From Cryptosporangium aurantiacum (GTDB taxonomy: Bacteria > Actinomycetota > Actinomycetes > Mycobacteriales > Cryptosporangiaceae), in the NCBI RefSeq assembly GCF_900143005.1, contig NZ_FRCS01000013.1, forward strand, positions 124,001 to 188,000: a stretch of DNA of 64,000 nucleotides, in the 5' to 3' direction. The notes under the pieces were generated by a model. It saw only the letters and a program-made list of their open reading frames with translations. It ran no database searches and was not told the origin of the DNA. Positions 8,253 to 16,571 of the stretch are shown here, piece after piece. Numbering within the stretch: the first letter of the stretch is position 1; every line of letters begins with the position of its first letter. Position numbers and translations under genes: made by a program.

Positions 8253-9738
8253 CCCGCTCGGTCGACACGCCGGCCGTCTGCGTCCTGGCGGCCGGCGCGC
8301 GGCTGAACCGCATCGCACCGTCGTCGACCCGGCCGTGTTTGAGCAGTAATACGTCCCGCGGGTAATTCTGGTAGAGCCGCCACGGTGCCGCCGGGCCCTG
8401 GCGCGGCATCGCGTCGGCGTCGCGCAGCACGTACCCGGACTTCAGGTCGATCAGCGGGTCCGCGTCCGGGGGCACCGGCGGCGCCTCCGGCACGCAGACC
8501 GCGTAACCGTGGGCGTCCATGTGGCGGAGCAGCCGGGTGACGTACCGCGCGACCAGGTCGGCCTTGAGCGTCCAGGACGCGTTCGTGTACCCGACGGCCA
8601 GCGCGAGGTTCGGCACGCCGGCGAGCATCATTCCCTTGTAGGCGAGGGTCTCGGCGGGCACCATCTCCCGGCCGTCGACGGTGATCGTCGCGCCGCCGAG
8701 GAACAGCAGGTTCAGACCGGTCGCGGTGACGACCAGGTCCGCGGGGAGGTGCTCCCCCGACGTCAGGCGGACGCCGTCCGGCGTGAACGTCTCGATCTCG
8801 CCGGTCACGATCGACGCGGTGCCCTCGCTCAGCGCGGCGAAGAGGTCACCGTCGGGCGAGATGCACAGCCGCTGGTCCCATGGGTCGTACCGGGGCGCGA
8901 AGTGGGTGTCGACGTCGAAGCCGGGCGGGAGCTGCCGGAGCACGCCCGCGCGGAACACCTTCTTCATCAGCTCGGGCCGGCGTCGGCACAGCTGGTACGA
9001 CAGCTGCTGCAACAAGACGTTCTTCCATCGCACCACCGAGGCGGAGCGCCGGGGCGAGATCCGGTCGCGCAGTGCGGCGGCGACCGGGTCGACGGTCGGC
9101 AGCGTCGCCACGTAGGTCGGCGACCGCTGCAGCATCGCCACGTGCGCGGCCGTCTCCGCCAGCGCGGGCACCAGCGTCACCGCGGTGGCGCCGCTCCCGA
9201 TCACGACCACTCGCTTGCCGTCGTACTCCAGGTCGTCCGGCCAGCTCTGGGGGTGCACGACCCGGCCGGCGAAGCTCTCGATGCCGGGGAAGGCCGGGGT
9301 GTAACCCTCGTCGTACCGGTAGTACCCCGCGCAGAAGTAGAGGAACGAGCAGCTGAGCTCGGTCGTCCCGGCCGGGCTCTCGACGGTCACCGTCCACCGC
9401 GCGGTCTCCGACGACCAGGCCGCCGCGAGCACGCGGTGCCGGAACCGGATCGACCGGTCGACCCCGAACGTCCGCGCGGTCGAGACGATGTAGTCCCGGA
9501 TCAGCTCACCGCGGGCGATGCCCTTGTCCTCGGGCCAGGGCCGGAACGAGTACCCGAGCGTGAACATGTCCGAGTCCGACCGGACGCCCGGGTACCGGAA
9601 CAGGTCCCAGGTGCCGCCGATCGCGTCCCGCGCCTCGAGGATCGTGACGGTCTTGCCGGGGGTGAGCGCTTTGAGGTGGCAGGCTGCCCCGATCCCGGAC
9701 AACCCGGCTCCGACGATGAGAACATCGACGTGCTCCAT
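8245..9738 (-). CDS. Flavin-containing monooxygenase, Baeyer-Villiger type
   Basis: A 497-aa FAD- and NADPH-dependent monooxygenase. The FAD Rossmann motif GAGLSG is at residues 10-15, and GGTWDLFRYPGVRSDSDM at 41-58 is the family signature. The Baeyer-Villiger fingerprint FxGxxxHxxxWP is matched exactly at 156-167 (FAGRVVHPQSWP), and a second dinucleotide motif, VIGSGATA, follows. Members resemble EthA of mycobacteria and oxidise ketones or sulfides. The substrate cannot be told. It overlaps the convergent secreted-protein gene by 8 bp, with no room for a dedicated intergenic terminator. Confidence 0.93.
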   Translation of the reverse strand: MEHVDVLIVGAGLSGIGAACHLKALTPGKTVTILEARDAIGGTWDLFRYPGVRSDSDMFTLGYSFRPWPEDKGIARGELIRDYIVSTARTFGVDRSIRFRHRVLAAAWSSETARWTVTVESPAGTTELSCSFLYFCAGYYRYDEGYTPAFPGIESFAGRVVHPQSWPDDLEYDGKRVVVIGSGATAVTLVPALAETAAHVAMLQRSPTYVATLPTVDPVAAALRDRISPRRSASVVRWKNVLLQQLSYQLCRRRPELMKKVFRAGVLRQLPPGFDVDTHFAPRYDPWDQRLCISPDGDLFAALSEGTASIVTGEIETFTPDGVRLTSGEHLPADLVVTATGLNLLFLGGATITVDGREMVPAETLAYKGMMLAGVPNLALAVGYTNASWTLKADLVARYVTRLLRHMDAHGYAVCVPEAPPVPPDADPLIDLKSGYVLRDADAMPRQGPAAPWRLYQNYPRDVLLLKHGRVDDGAMRFSRAPAARTQTAGVSTERVS

Positions 9739-9829
9739 TCTCTGACCGTAGCAACGACTGGTGGCACGTTCTACGTCTGAAAGACTTGGGTTGTTTGAAA
9801 CGCCGCACGGGGGGTCATCGCCACCGCTG

Positions 9830-11872
9830 ATGGACTTCTACTCCGCTTACGATCAGGGCTTCTTCCGGGTCGCGTCGTGCGCGCTGCACACCGCGATCGC
9901 GGATCCCGCCGCCAACGCCGACGCCGTGCTCGCCGCGGCGCGCGAGTGCCACGACGAGGGGGTTGGCCTCGCGGTCTTCCCCGAGCTGACACTGTCCGGG
10001 TACTCGATCGAGGACCTGCTGCTCCAGGACACGCTCCTGGACGCCGTCGAGACCGCGCTCGGCACCGTGGTGGCCGCCTCCGCCGAGCTCCGTCCGATCC
10101 TGGTCGTCGGCGCGCCGCTGCGCTATCGCCACCGGCTGTACAACACCGCGGTCGTGATCCACCGCGGCCGGATCCTCGGCGTCGCACCGAAGTCGTACCT
10201 GCCGACGTACCGCGAGTTCTACGAGCGCAGGCAGACCGCGCCCGGCGACGACGTCCGCGACGTCATCCGGCTGGGTGGTGTGGACGTCCCGTTCGGGCCC
10301 GATCTGCTCTTCACCGCGGTCGACGTGCCCGGCTTCGTGCTGCACGTCGAGATCTGCGAGGACATGTGGGTCCCGATCCCGCCGAGCGCGGAGGCCGCGC
10401 TGGCCGGCGCCACCGTGCTGGCGAACCTGTCCGGCAGCCCGATCACGATCGGACGCGCGGAGGACCGCAAGCTGTACTGCCGGTCGGCGTCCTCGCGGTG
10501 CCTGGCCGCATATGTCTACGCCGCGGCCGGTGAAGGCGAGTCGAGCACCGACCTGTCCTGGGACGGACAGACGATGATCTACGAGAACGGGGTGCTGCTC
10601 GCCGAGACCGACCGGTTCCCGAGCGGCGAACGCCGCGCGGTCGCGGACGTCGACCTCGACCTGATCCGCGCCGAACGACTTCGTATGGGGACGTTCGACG
10701 ACAACCGCCGTCACCACGCCGCCCGTCTCGACGGGTTCCGCCGGGTCGACTTCGCCGTCGAGCCCCCCGAGGGCGACATCGGGCTGCGGCGGACGCTCGC
10801 CCGCTACCCGTTCGTCCCCGCCGACGTGTCCCGGCTGGAGCAGGACTGCTACGAGGCCTACAACATCCAGGTGTCCGGCCTGGAGCAGCGGCTGCGCGCG
10901 ATCGGGCAGCCGAAGGTCGTCATCGGGGTGTCCGGTGGTCTGGACTCGACGCACGCGCTGATCGTCGCGGCGAAGGCGATGGACCGGCAGGGCCGGCCGC
11001 GCAGCGACATCCTGGCCTTCACGCTGCCCGGCTTCGCCACCAGCGACCACACCCGGAACAACGCGGTCCGGCTGGCCGAGACGCTCGGCGTCACGTTCGA
11101 GACGATCGACATCCGCCCGGCCGCGACCCAGATGCTCACCGACCTCGGGCACCCGTTCGGACGCGGCGAGGAGGTCTACGACGTCACGTTCGAGAACGTC
11201 CAGGCCGGGCTGCGCACCGACTACCTGTTCCGGGCCGCCAACCAGCGCAACGGCATCGTGCTCGGCACCGGCGACCTCTCCGAGCTGGCGCTGGGGTGGT
11301 CGACGTACGGCGTCGGCGACCAGATGTCGCACTACAACGTCAACGCCGGCGTCCCGAAGACGCTGATGCAGCACCTGATCCGCTGGGTCATCGCGTCCCG
11401 CCAGTTCGACGACGAGGTCGGCAAGGTGCTGCAGGCGGTGCTGGACACCGAGATCACGCCGGAGCTGGTGCCGACCCGCGAGGGCGAGACCCCGCAGAGC
11501 ACCGAGGCGAAGATCGGCCCGTACGCGCTCCAGGACTTCTCGCTCTTCCACGTGCTGCGGTTCGGCTTCGGCCCGGCCCGGATCGCGTTCCTGGCCCTCC
11601 ATGCCTGGCGCGACTCCCACGCCGGTGAGTGGCCACCGAACTATCCGGAGGAGCACCGGAACGCCTACGACCTCGCGCAGATCCGGCACTGGCTCGAGGT
11701 GTTCCTGACCCGGTTCTACGCGTTCAGTCAGTTCAAGCGTTCGGCGCTGCCGAACGGTCCGAAGGTCTCGGCGGGCGGGTCGCTGTCGCCGCGCGGCGAC
11801 TGGCGGGCGCCCTCGGACGCGTCCGCGCGGACCTGGTTGGACGAGTTGCACCGCGACGTTCCGGAGTCGTAA
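9830..11872 (+). CDS. nadE: Glutamine-dependent NAD+ synthetase
   Basis: Two-domain enzyme that converts deamido-NAD to NAD using glutamine nitrogen. The 680-aa length and residue numbering match the mycobacterial enzyme closely. The glutaminase (nitrilase) triad is Glu52 ([11 protein letters not shown]), Lys121 (APKSYLPTY) and a cysteine near 176 (EICEDMW). The ammonia-accepting synthetase domain carries the PP-loop [12 protein letters not shown] chose the ATG at 9830 ([11 protein letters not shown]) by family comparison; an upstream in-frame start at 9761 would add 23 unrelated residues. It stands alone, followed by a long gene-poor region. Confidence 0.97.
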   Translation: MDFYSAYDQGFFRVASCALHTAIADPAANADAVLAAARECHDEGVGLAVFPELTLSGYSIEDLLLQDTLLDAVETALGTVVAASAELRPILVVGAPLRYRHRLYNTAVVIHRGRILGVAPKSYLPTYREFYERRQTAPGDDVRDVIRLGGVDVPFGPDLLFTAVDVPGFVLHVEICEDMWVPIPPSAEAALAGATVLANLSGSPITIGRAEDRKLYCRSASSRCLAAYVYAAAGEGESSTDLSWDGQTMIYENGVLLAETDRFPSGERRAVADVDLDLIRAERLRMGTFDDNRRHHAARLDGFRRVDFAVEPPEGDIGLRRTLARYPFVPADVSRLEQDCYEAYNIQVSGLEQRLRAIGQPKVVIGVSGGLDSTHALIVAAKAMDRQGRPRSDILAFTLPGFATSDHTRNNAVRLAETLGVTFETIDIRPAATQMLTDLGHPFGRGEEVYDVTFENVQAGLRTDYLFRAANQRNGIVLGTGDLSELALGWSTYGVGDQMSHYNVNAGVPKTLMQHLIRWVIASRQFDDEVGKVLQAVLDTEITPELVPTREGETPQSTEAKIGPYALQDFSLFHVLRFGFGPARIAFLALHAWRDSHAGEWPPNYPEEHRNAYDLAQIRHWLEVFLTRFYAFSQFKRSALPNGPKVSAGGSLSPRGDWRAPSDASARTWLDELHRDVPES

Positions 11873-11890
11873 CTGACCCGACGTGCCCGG

Positions 11891-12011
11891 GTGCGGCATT
11901 CACGTCCGGACGCTCCGGTAGGCCGAATCGGCTCACCGACCACACCGGACACCTCCTGTCCCAGGAGTACAGACGCTACGAGCGCTCCGTGAATCGACGT
12001 GAATGCCGCAC
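11891..12011. repeat. 121-bp element with 16-bp terminal inverted repeats
   Basis: The left arm GTGCGGCATTCACGTC (11891-11906) is exactly complementary to the right arm at 11996-12011; similarity continues imperfectly for about two bases on either side. The 89-bp interior has no gene. It could be a miniature inverted-repeat element or a large foldback in the transcript downstream of nadE. No flanking target duplication is visible. Confidence 0.6.
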
Positions 12012-12223
12012 TCGAATATTTGCAGCCCAAAGTGGACCTGTCTGTGATTACGGAGCGTTGATGGTCGCGCCCCGATCGGGCCGCCGAAAGGCCGCAGAAG
12101 GCGCACTTCACAGCGCCACTAGAGTCGGCCCCGAACGCAGGCTCCGAGGCGCCACTATTTGAATAGGATTTAAAACAAACCGCATTTTGAATTGCGCTCA
12201 AAAATTGCGACCTGGCTCCAAAC

Positions 12224-12237
12224 TTAAGCGCGCTTAA
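12224..12237. promoter_or_regulatory. 14-bp palindrome in AT-rich patch
   Basis: TTAAGCGCGCTTAA is a perfect palindrome within an AT-rich stretch. It is followed at 12243-12253 by a second small one, ACGAGACTCGT. Such sites often bind dimeric regulators, but no gene starts nearby, so the role is a guess. Confidence 0.3.
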
Positions 12238-12585
12238 TACGGACGAGACTCGTATCGTAACAGAAAGTCGTTCGTTAGGGGTTCGCGGCTGTCCGCACGG
12301 CTCCCCCGACATCAGCCGAACCGGTGACGTGTTCGCGTCCGGCCGGCCCGCCTGCGCCTCCCTCTGCGCCCGGGCGCCCGCGGGCGAAATTGCGGCTGAC
12401 GATTCTCTGATCGCCGGCTTCGCTGCGTATATCGGGGGCCAGCGAATCCCGCTGAGAGGCGCGTGAGAAGCCGCGGAACGGCGAAGGCTCACCGGGCAGG
12501 CGAGGCGCAGGAAAGCGCCGGAGAATTGGCCGTGGCGGCATCGTGTCGCAACGGGCGGTCGCGCCCGAGAAACTGCGGAAACACC

Positions 12586-12648
12586 AAAGACCCCGGTCGA
12601 CGAGCGCGCGTCCTGCGGGGAAGGACGGGCTGTCGGCCGGGGCCTTTT
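12586..12648. terminator. Long imperfect hairpin, terminator or structured RNA
   Basis: A 16-nt arm at 12586-12601 (AAAGACCCCGGTCGAC) pairs with 12632-12647 at 14 of 16 positions. The loop contains a second hairpin (CGTCCT with AGGACG), giving a branched fold, followed by CTTTTGTCC on the plus strand. It resembles an intrinsic terminator or attenuator, but no gene directly precedes it. Confidence 0.4.
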
Positions 12649-13045
12649 GTCCGCGCGCCGGGGCGAGGCGACGATGGGATGACCATCCGGTGCGCGGAGA
12701 GCTGTCGGTGTTCGGAAGTACCGGTGTCGTCCCCGCCCTCGCCGGGCCGGCCACCGAACCGCTGATCAGCGGCGGGGCCGTAGCCCGACGAGACGGGACG
12801 TCTGCGAACGGCCGTGCGGGCCGTTCGGTACCCGCTCTCACCGGTGGGTTCCGGGAGCGGGAGCTGACCGCCTTCTCCCAGCACCTGGGCCGCGAGGGGC
12901 CGGTCCGGCACGGAGGGCGTGGTCAGCGGTGGTTCAGCGTCGCAGGGATAGGAATCGTCAAGGACCAGAAATGGTCAGCCGTGCTGCATGACACAACTCC
13001 TCGGGAACGCAGGAACGAGGGGGAATAGGCGAGAAGAAACGGAAC

Positions 13046-13156
13046 TCAGACGTGGTGCATTGCGGAGGCAATGGCCGATCCACCACCGGCGACCAAAGCG
13101 GCCGCAGCGACAGCAATTGCCGTAGATACGGTGGCGACGATTCGTCCGATACGCAT
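13046..13156 (-). CDS. Small secreted or membrane peptide (36 aa)
   Basis: A 36-residue product starting MRIGRIVATVSTAIAV, followed by an alanine/valine-rich hydrophobic core and ending GSAIASAMHHV. The N-terminal Arg residues plus the hydrophobic core look like a signal peptide with almost nothing after it, or a single transmembrane helix. The ribosome-binding site AAGGAGAG lies about 5 nt before the ATG and is the main support for translation. It is divergent from the large LuxR/ATPase regulator gene at 13519, which could control it. No homologue is recognised. Confidence 0.5.
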   Translation of the reverse strand: MRIGRIVATVSTAIAVAAAALVAGGGSAIASAMHHV

Positions 13157-13518
13157 GATCTCTCCTTGAGGGGGAACCGAAAATGGATTCGGGTGCCCTA
13201 GGGGGTTCGCAAGATTTCGACGCGTCGTGTTCTCGGTCAATTCCGAGGACGGGAGTAACCATTCCACGGCTCACCGTAATGGCAACCCTCTTAAGGTAAA
13301 TGAAAGGTTCGACTTAACCCCGCCGGGCGCCGACCGATCACCCGGAGCGCCACCCCTCGAGCGGCGGGCGGAGCAATTCGGGAATGCATTTCCGACAGGA
13401 CCGTTTCAACGAGTTGCGTACCGAATGGGGTAGAGTTGAACCGAACGACATGAGTTGTTCACGCGCTTCCGTGCGTGACTCACTTGTTCACTCTCCGTCC
13501 GCGCCCTATCCTGAGTAA
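13157..13518. other. Divergent regulatory region
   Basis: About 360 bp between the small peptide gene and the LuxR/ATPase gene, less GC-rich than its surroundings. It contains two copies of TTGTTCAC at 13455-13462 and 13484-13491, 29 bp apart and ending 27 bp before the GTG start. These could be regulator or promoter half-sites. No further gene is visible. Confidence 0.45.
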
Positions 13519-16368
13519 GTGACGATCTCTCCGGTCCCCGGTTCGTTGATCGGGCGTGACCTGGAGATCGCGAAGTTCGACCGGTGGATCACCGGCTGCC
13601 TTCAGGGCGACGGTCGCGCGGTCCTCATCGACGGCGAGCCCGGCATCGGCAAGTCCACATTGATGCGAACGGTGTCCCTTCAGGCCGCCGAGGCCGGCTT
13701 CACCGTCTACCGGGGCGCAGGCGATGAACTCGGCCAGGCGCTGCCCCTGTTGCCGTTCCTCGACGCGCTCGAGGTCCGCGAGTCCACGACCGATCAGCGC
13801 CGCCGTGCGGCGCTCCAGCTGTTGCGCGGCGAGTTCTCCACCGGCGCCGCGGTCGACGCGGTCACTGCGGCGTCCGAGCAGCTGTTCGCGCTCATCGAGC
13901 AGCTCTGCGAGCAGTCGCCCACATTGCTCGTGATCGACGATCTGCAATGGGCCGACCCGACCACGGTCGCGCTCTGGGGCCGGCTCGCCAAGGCCGCTCG
14001 GCAGCTCCCGCTCCCCCTGCCGCTGTTCCTGCTCGGTCTCGCCCGGCCGACACCGCAGGGCGACAGCCTCCGGGCCCTGCGGCGAGCGGTCGAACCGGGT
14101 GAGCTGGTCCGGCTGGGCCCGTTGGCCGACGACGACGTCACCGCGCTGCTGACCAGCCTGACCGGCGCCAGGCCCGGGGCAGAGCTGACCCGGCTCGCGG
14201 ACGGCGCGGCGGGTAACCCCCTCTACCTCACCGAGCTCATCGGCGCGCTGAGCCGTGGCTCCTATCTCACCGAGACCGAGCCGGGCACGGTGGACGTCGT
14301 CTCCGGTTCGGCTCCGCGAACGCTGACCGCTGCGATCGCCGACCGTCTCGGGTTCCTCTCCGAGAAGGTCCGCGGCGTACTTCGGGCCGCGGCGCTGCTC
14401 GGGGTCCGGTTCGCCGTCGACGATCTCGCGCTCGTGCTTAAGCAGAGCGTCACCGATCTGCTGCCCTCGCTGGAAGAGGCCATCGCCGCCGGTGTCCTCG
14501 CCGACACCCCCGAGGGCCTCGGCTTCCGGCACCCGCTGATCCGTACAGCGCTCTACGAGGAGCTACCGGCGTCGGTCCGCTCCGCATTGCACCGCGACGC
14601 CGGTCGCGCACTTGCCGCGGCGCACGCGCCGGTCGAGCGTGTCGCCCGGCAGTTGCTCTCGGCCGACGATCCGTCCGGCCCGCGCCTCGGTCCGCTCGAG
14701 CCGTGGGTGCAGGACTGGCTGGCCGAGGCCGGTCCGGCCCTGGTCGCGCAGGCGCCGCAGGCGGCGGCCGACCTGCTCCGCCGCGCCACCACGGGCTGGC
14801 CCGCCCGCGCCGCGGACGACGTGTTGTCCACCATGCTGGCCAACGCGTTGTTCCGCCTCGGCAACGCTCCCGAGGAGGCGGTGCAAGTAGCCGTCGCCGC
14901 ACTCGACCGCGTCACCGACCCGGACCTTCTCGTCGAACTGCACTGGATCCGCAGTCAGGCGCAGATGCAGGTCGGCGAAACTCCGGAGGCTGTCGAAGCG
15001 CTCCAGAAGGCGTTGGCCGACCCCTCGCTCAGCTCCCGGCACCGGGCACGGCTGCTGATCTCGGTCGGACGGGTCCACCGGATGGTCGGCCAGGTCCAGC
15101 TGGCGGAGAAGGCCGCTGAGCAGGCCCGGACGTTGGCGATCCAGTGCAACGACCGCTGGGCGCTGGCCTGGGCACTGCACCTTCTCTCCATCGCGAAAGT
15201 CACTCGCGGCGGCAGCGCGGAGAGTCTCTCGCTGTACGACGACGCCATCGCGGCGACCGCCGACGACCTCTCGTTGACCGATCTCCGCCTCCTCGTCCAG
15301 ATCAACCGGGCGATCTGGCTCGGCGACCTGGACCGGTACCCCGAAGCGCTGGAGGCACTCAGGGAAGTGCGCGACGAGGCTGCCCGGGTCGGCAGCGCGA
15401 TCCGGACGGCCCAGGCCTACACCGCGCTCTGCGAGCTGTACTTCGAGAACGGTCAGTGGGACGACGCGCTGGCCGACCTGAACGCGGTGCCCGACGAGGC
15501 GCGGGATCAAGCGTCCGCCTGCCAGCACCGCGGGATGGTGGCCGCCATCTACTTCCACCGCGGCGAGAGCGAGGCCGGCCTGCGCAACCTCGCGATCTCC
15601 GAGGCGCACGAGCAACTGCTCGGCCTGCGGGTCATCGCGGCGCCCGCGCTGGCGCGTTCCCTCCGCTCCGAGCAGGCCGGCCGGCCGGACGAGGCCCTTG
15701 CGAGTCTCCTCGACAGCCTCACCGGTGAGGTCGAAGAGCTCGACGAGATGGAAGGGCTTCTCCCGGACGCCATCCGTCTCGCGGTGGAGTGCAACAACCC
15801 GGACGGCGCGGCGCACGTTCTCCGCCTGGCCAATGAAGCAGCGGCTCGCTCCGCGAACCCGCACCGGGTCGGCACCGCGCTGTACTGCCGGGGCCTGCAC
15901 GACGGAGACGCGCAACTGCTGCTCCAGGCCGCCGAGCAGTACTTGGTCGCCGGGCGTCCGCTCTTTCGTGCCGCTGCTCTGGAAGCCGCTGCCGCGCGAT
16001 TCGCCGAGCTCGGGGAACGCGCAGAAGCCCGCGCCGCGTTCAGCCGCGCGCTCGACGGCTACCAGGCCCTGGATGCCAGATGGGACGCCGCTCGGCTGCA
16101 AAATCGGTTCCGGGAGTACGGGATCCGGCGGGCGCCGCGGGTCAAGCACCGCCAGGTCCGGTCCGGATGGGACAGCCTCACTCCCACCGAGGCGAAGATC
16201 GCCGAGCTGGTCACGCAGGGGATGTCGAACCCGCAGATCGCGGCCCAGCTGTTCCTGTCGCCGCGCACCGTGAGCACGCACGTCTCGCACATCCTGAGCA
16301 AGCTCGACCTACGCTCGCGGATCGACCTGGCTCGCGAAGCCGCACGTCGGGCCGAGTCTTCCTCATAG
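13519..16368 (+). CDS. LuxR-family ATP-binding regulator (LAL type, 949 aa)
   Basis: Large transcriptional regulator of the MalT/LAL class. The N-terminal AAA/STAND ATPase has Walker A GEPGIGKST at residues 39-47 and Walker B LLVIDDLQWAD at about 134-144. The long middle part (about 400-860) is helical and TPR-like, for ligand or partner binding. The C-terminal LuxR helix-turn-helix spans roughly 880-940 (LTPTEAKIAELVTQGMSN and SPRTVSTHVSHILSKL). The start is GTG. Such proteins often sit beside the genes they activate; here the nearest candidate is the divergent 36-aa peptide gene. The inducer is unknown. Confidence 0.93.
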   Translation: MTISPVPGSLIGRDLEIAKFDRWITGCLQGDGRAVLIDGEPGIGKSTLMRTVSLQAAEAGFTVYRGAGDELGQALPLLPFLDALEVRESTTDQRRRAALQLLRGEFSTGAAVDAVTAASEQLFALIEQLCEQSPTLLVIDDLQWADPTTVALWGRLAKAARQLPLPLPLFLLGLARPTPQGDSLRALRRAVEPGELVRLGPLADDDVTALLTSLTGARPGAELTRLADGAAGNPLYLTELIGALSRGSYLTETEPGTVDVVSGSAPRTLTAAIADRLGFLSEKVRGVLRAAALLGVRFAVDDLALVLKQSVTDLLPSLEEAIAAGVLADTPEGLGFRHPLIRTALYEELPASVRSALHRDAGRALAAAHAPVERVARQLLSADDPSGPRLGPLEPWVQDWLAEAGPALVAQAPQAAADLLRRATTGWPARAADDVLSTMLANALFRLGNAPEEAVQVAVAALDRVTDPDLLVELHWIRSQAQMQVGETPEAVEALQKALADPSLSSRHRARLLISVGRVHRMVGQVQLAEKAAEQARTLAIQCNDRWALAWALHLLSIAKVTRGGSAESLSLYDDAIAATADDLSLTDLRLLVQINRAIWLGDLDRYPEALEALREVRDEAARVGSAIRTAQAYTALCELYFENGQWDDALADLNAVPDEARDQASACQHRGMVAAIYFHRGESEAGLRNLAISEAHEQLLGLRVIAAPALARSLRSEQAGRPDEALASLLDSLTGEVEELDEMEGLLPDAIRLAVECNNPDGAAHVLRLANEAAARSANPHRVGTALYCRGLHDGDAQLLLQAAEQYLVAGRPLFRAAALEAAAARFAELGERAEARAAFSRALDGYQALDARWDAARLQNRFREYGIRRAPRVKHRQVRSGWDSLTPTEAKIAELVTQGMSNPQIAAQLFLSPRTVSTHVSHILSKLDLRSRIDLAREAARRAESSS

Positions 16369-16465
16369 CCGCTGTCGCTGACCCGCGAGCGGTGGAAAAT
16401 CGTTGGTGCTATCACGACCGCGATTTGACACCGCTCGTACGCGCACTCGGGCGGACCGCGGACAC

Positions 16466-16504
16466 CGAAGCGCCGCCGGAGCGGGTTGCTCCGGCGGCGC
16501 TTCG
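16466..16504. terminator. Hairpin terminator between convergent genes
   Basis: Perfect 17-bp stem (arms 16466-16482 and 16488-16504) with loop GGGTT, between the LuxR/ATPase gene and the convergent DUF6328 gene. The T-tract is short, as is common in high-GC actinomycetes. Confidence 0.7.
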
Positions 16505-16571
16505 ACATCTCCGAGGGGACCCGGTTCAGCCGGGGGGCCGCCTCGCGGCGGGCGCCCGGCCGAACCGCCCC

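Larger units (their letters stand above)
11873..13045. other. Gene-poor intergenic region
   Basis: About 1.17 kb without a convincing gene. Open frames on both strands exist but have no recognisable domains and overlap each other. The stretch holds a 121-bp inverted-repeat element, an AT-rich patch (about 12150-12290) unusual for this genome with a 14-bp palindrome, and a long terminator-like hairpin. All are listed separately. Confidence 0.7.

Noticed and set aside
12966-13000. A mini-ORF MQHG after a CGAGGAG on the minus strand.
   Set aside because: Only four codons long; no evidence beyond a good RBS match.
12275-13028. Several open frames of 140-190 codons in the gene-poor region.
   Set aside because: They overlap on opposite strands, have no RBS or domains and low-complexity Arg/Pro/Gly composition. 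They look like chance frames in high-GC DNA.
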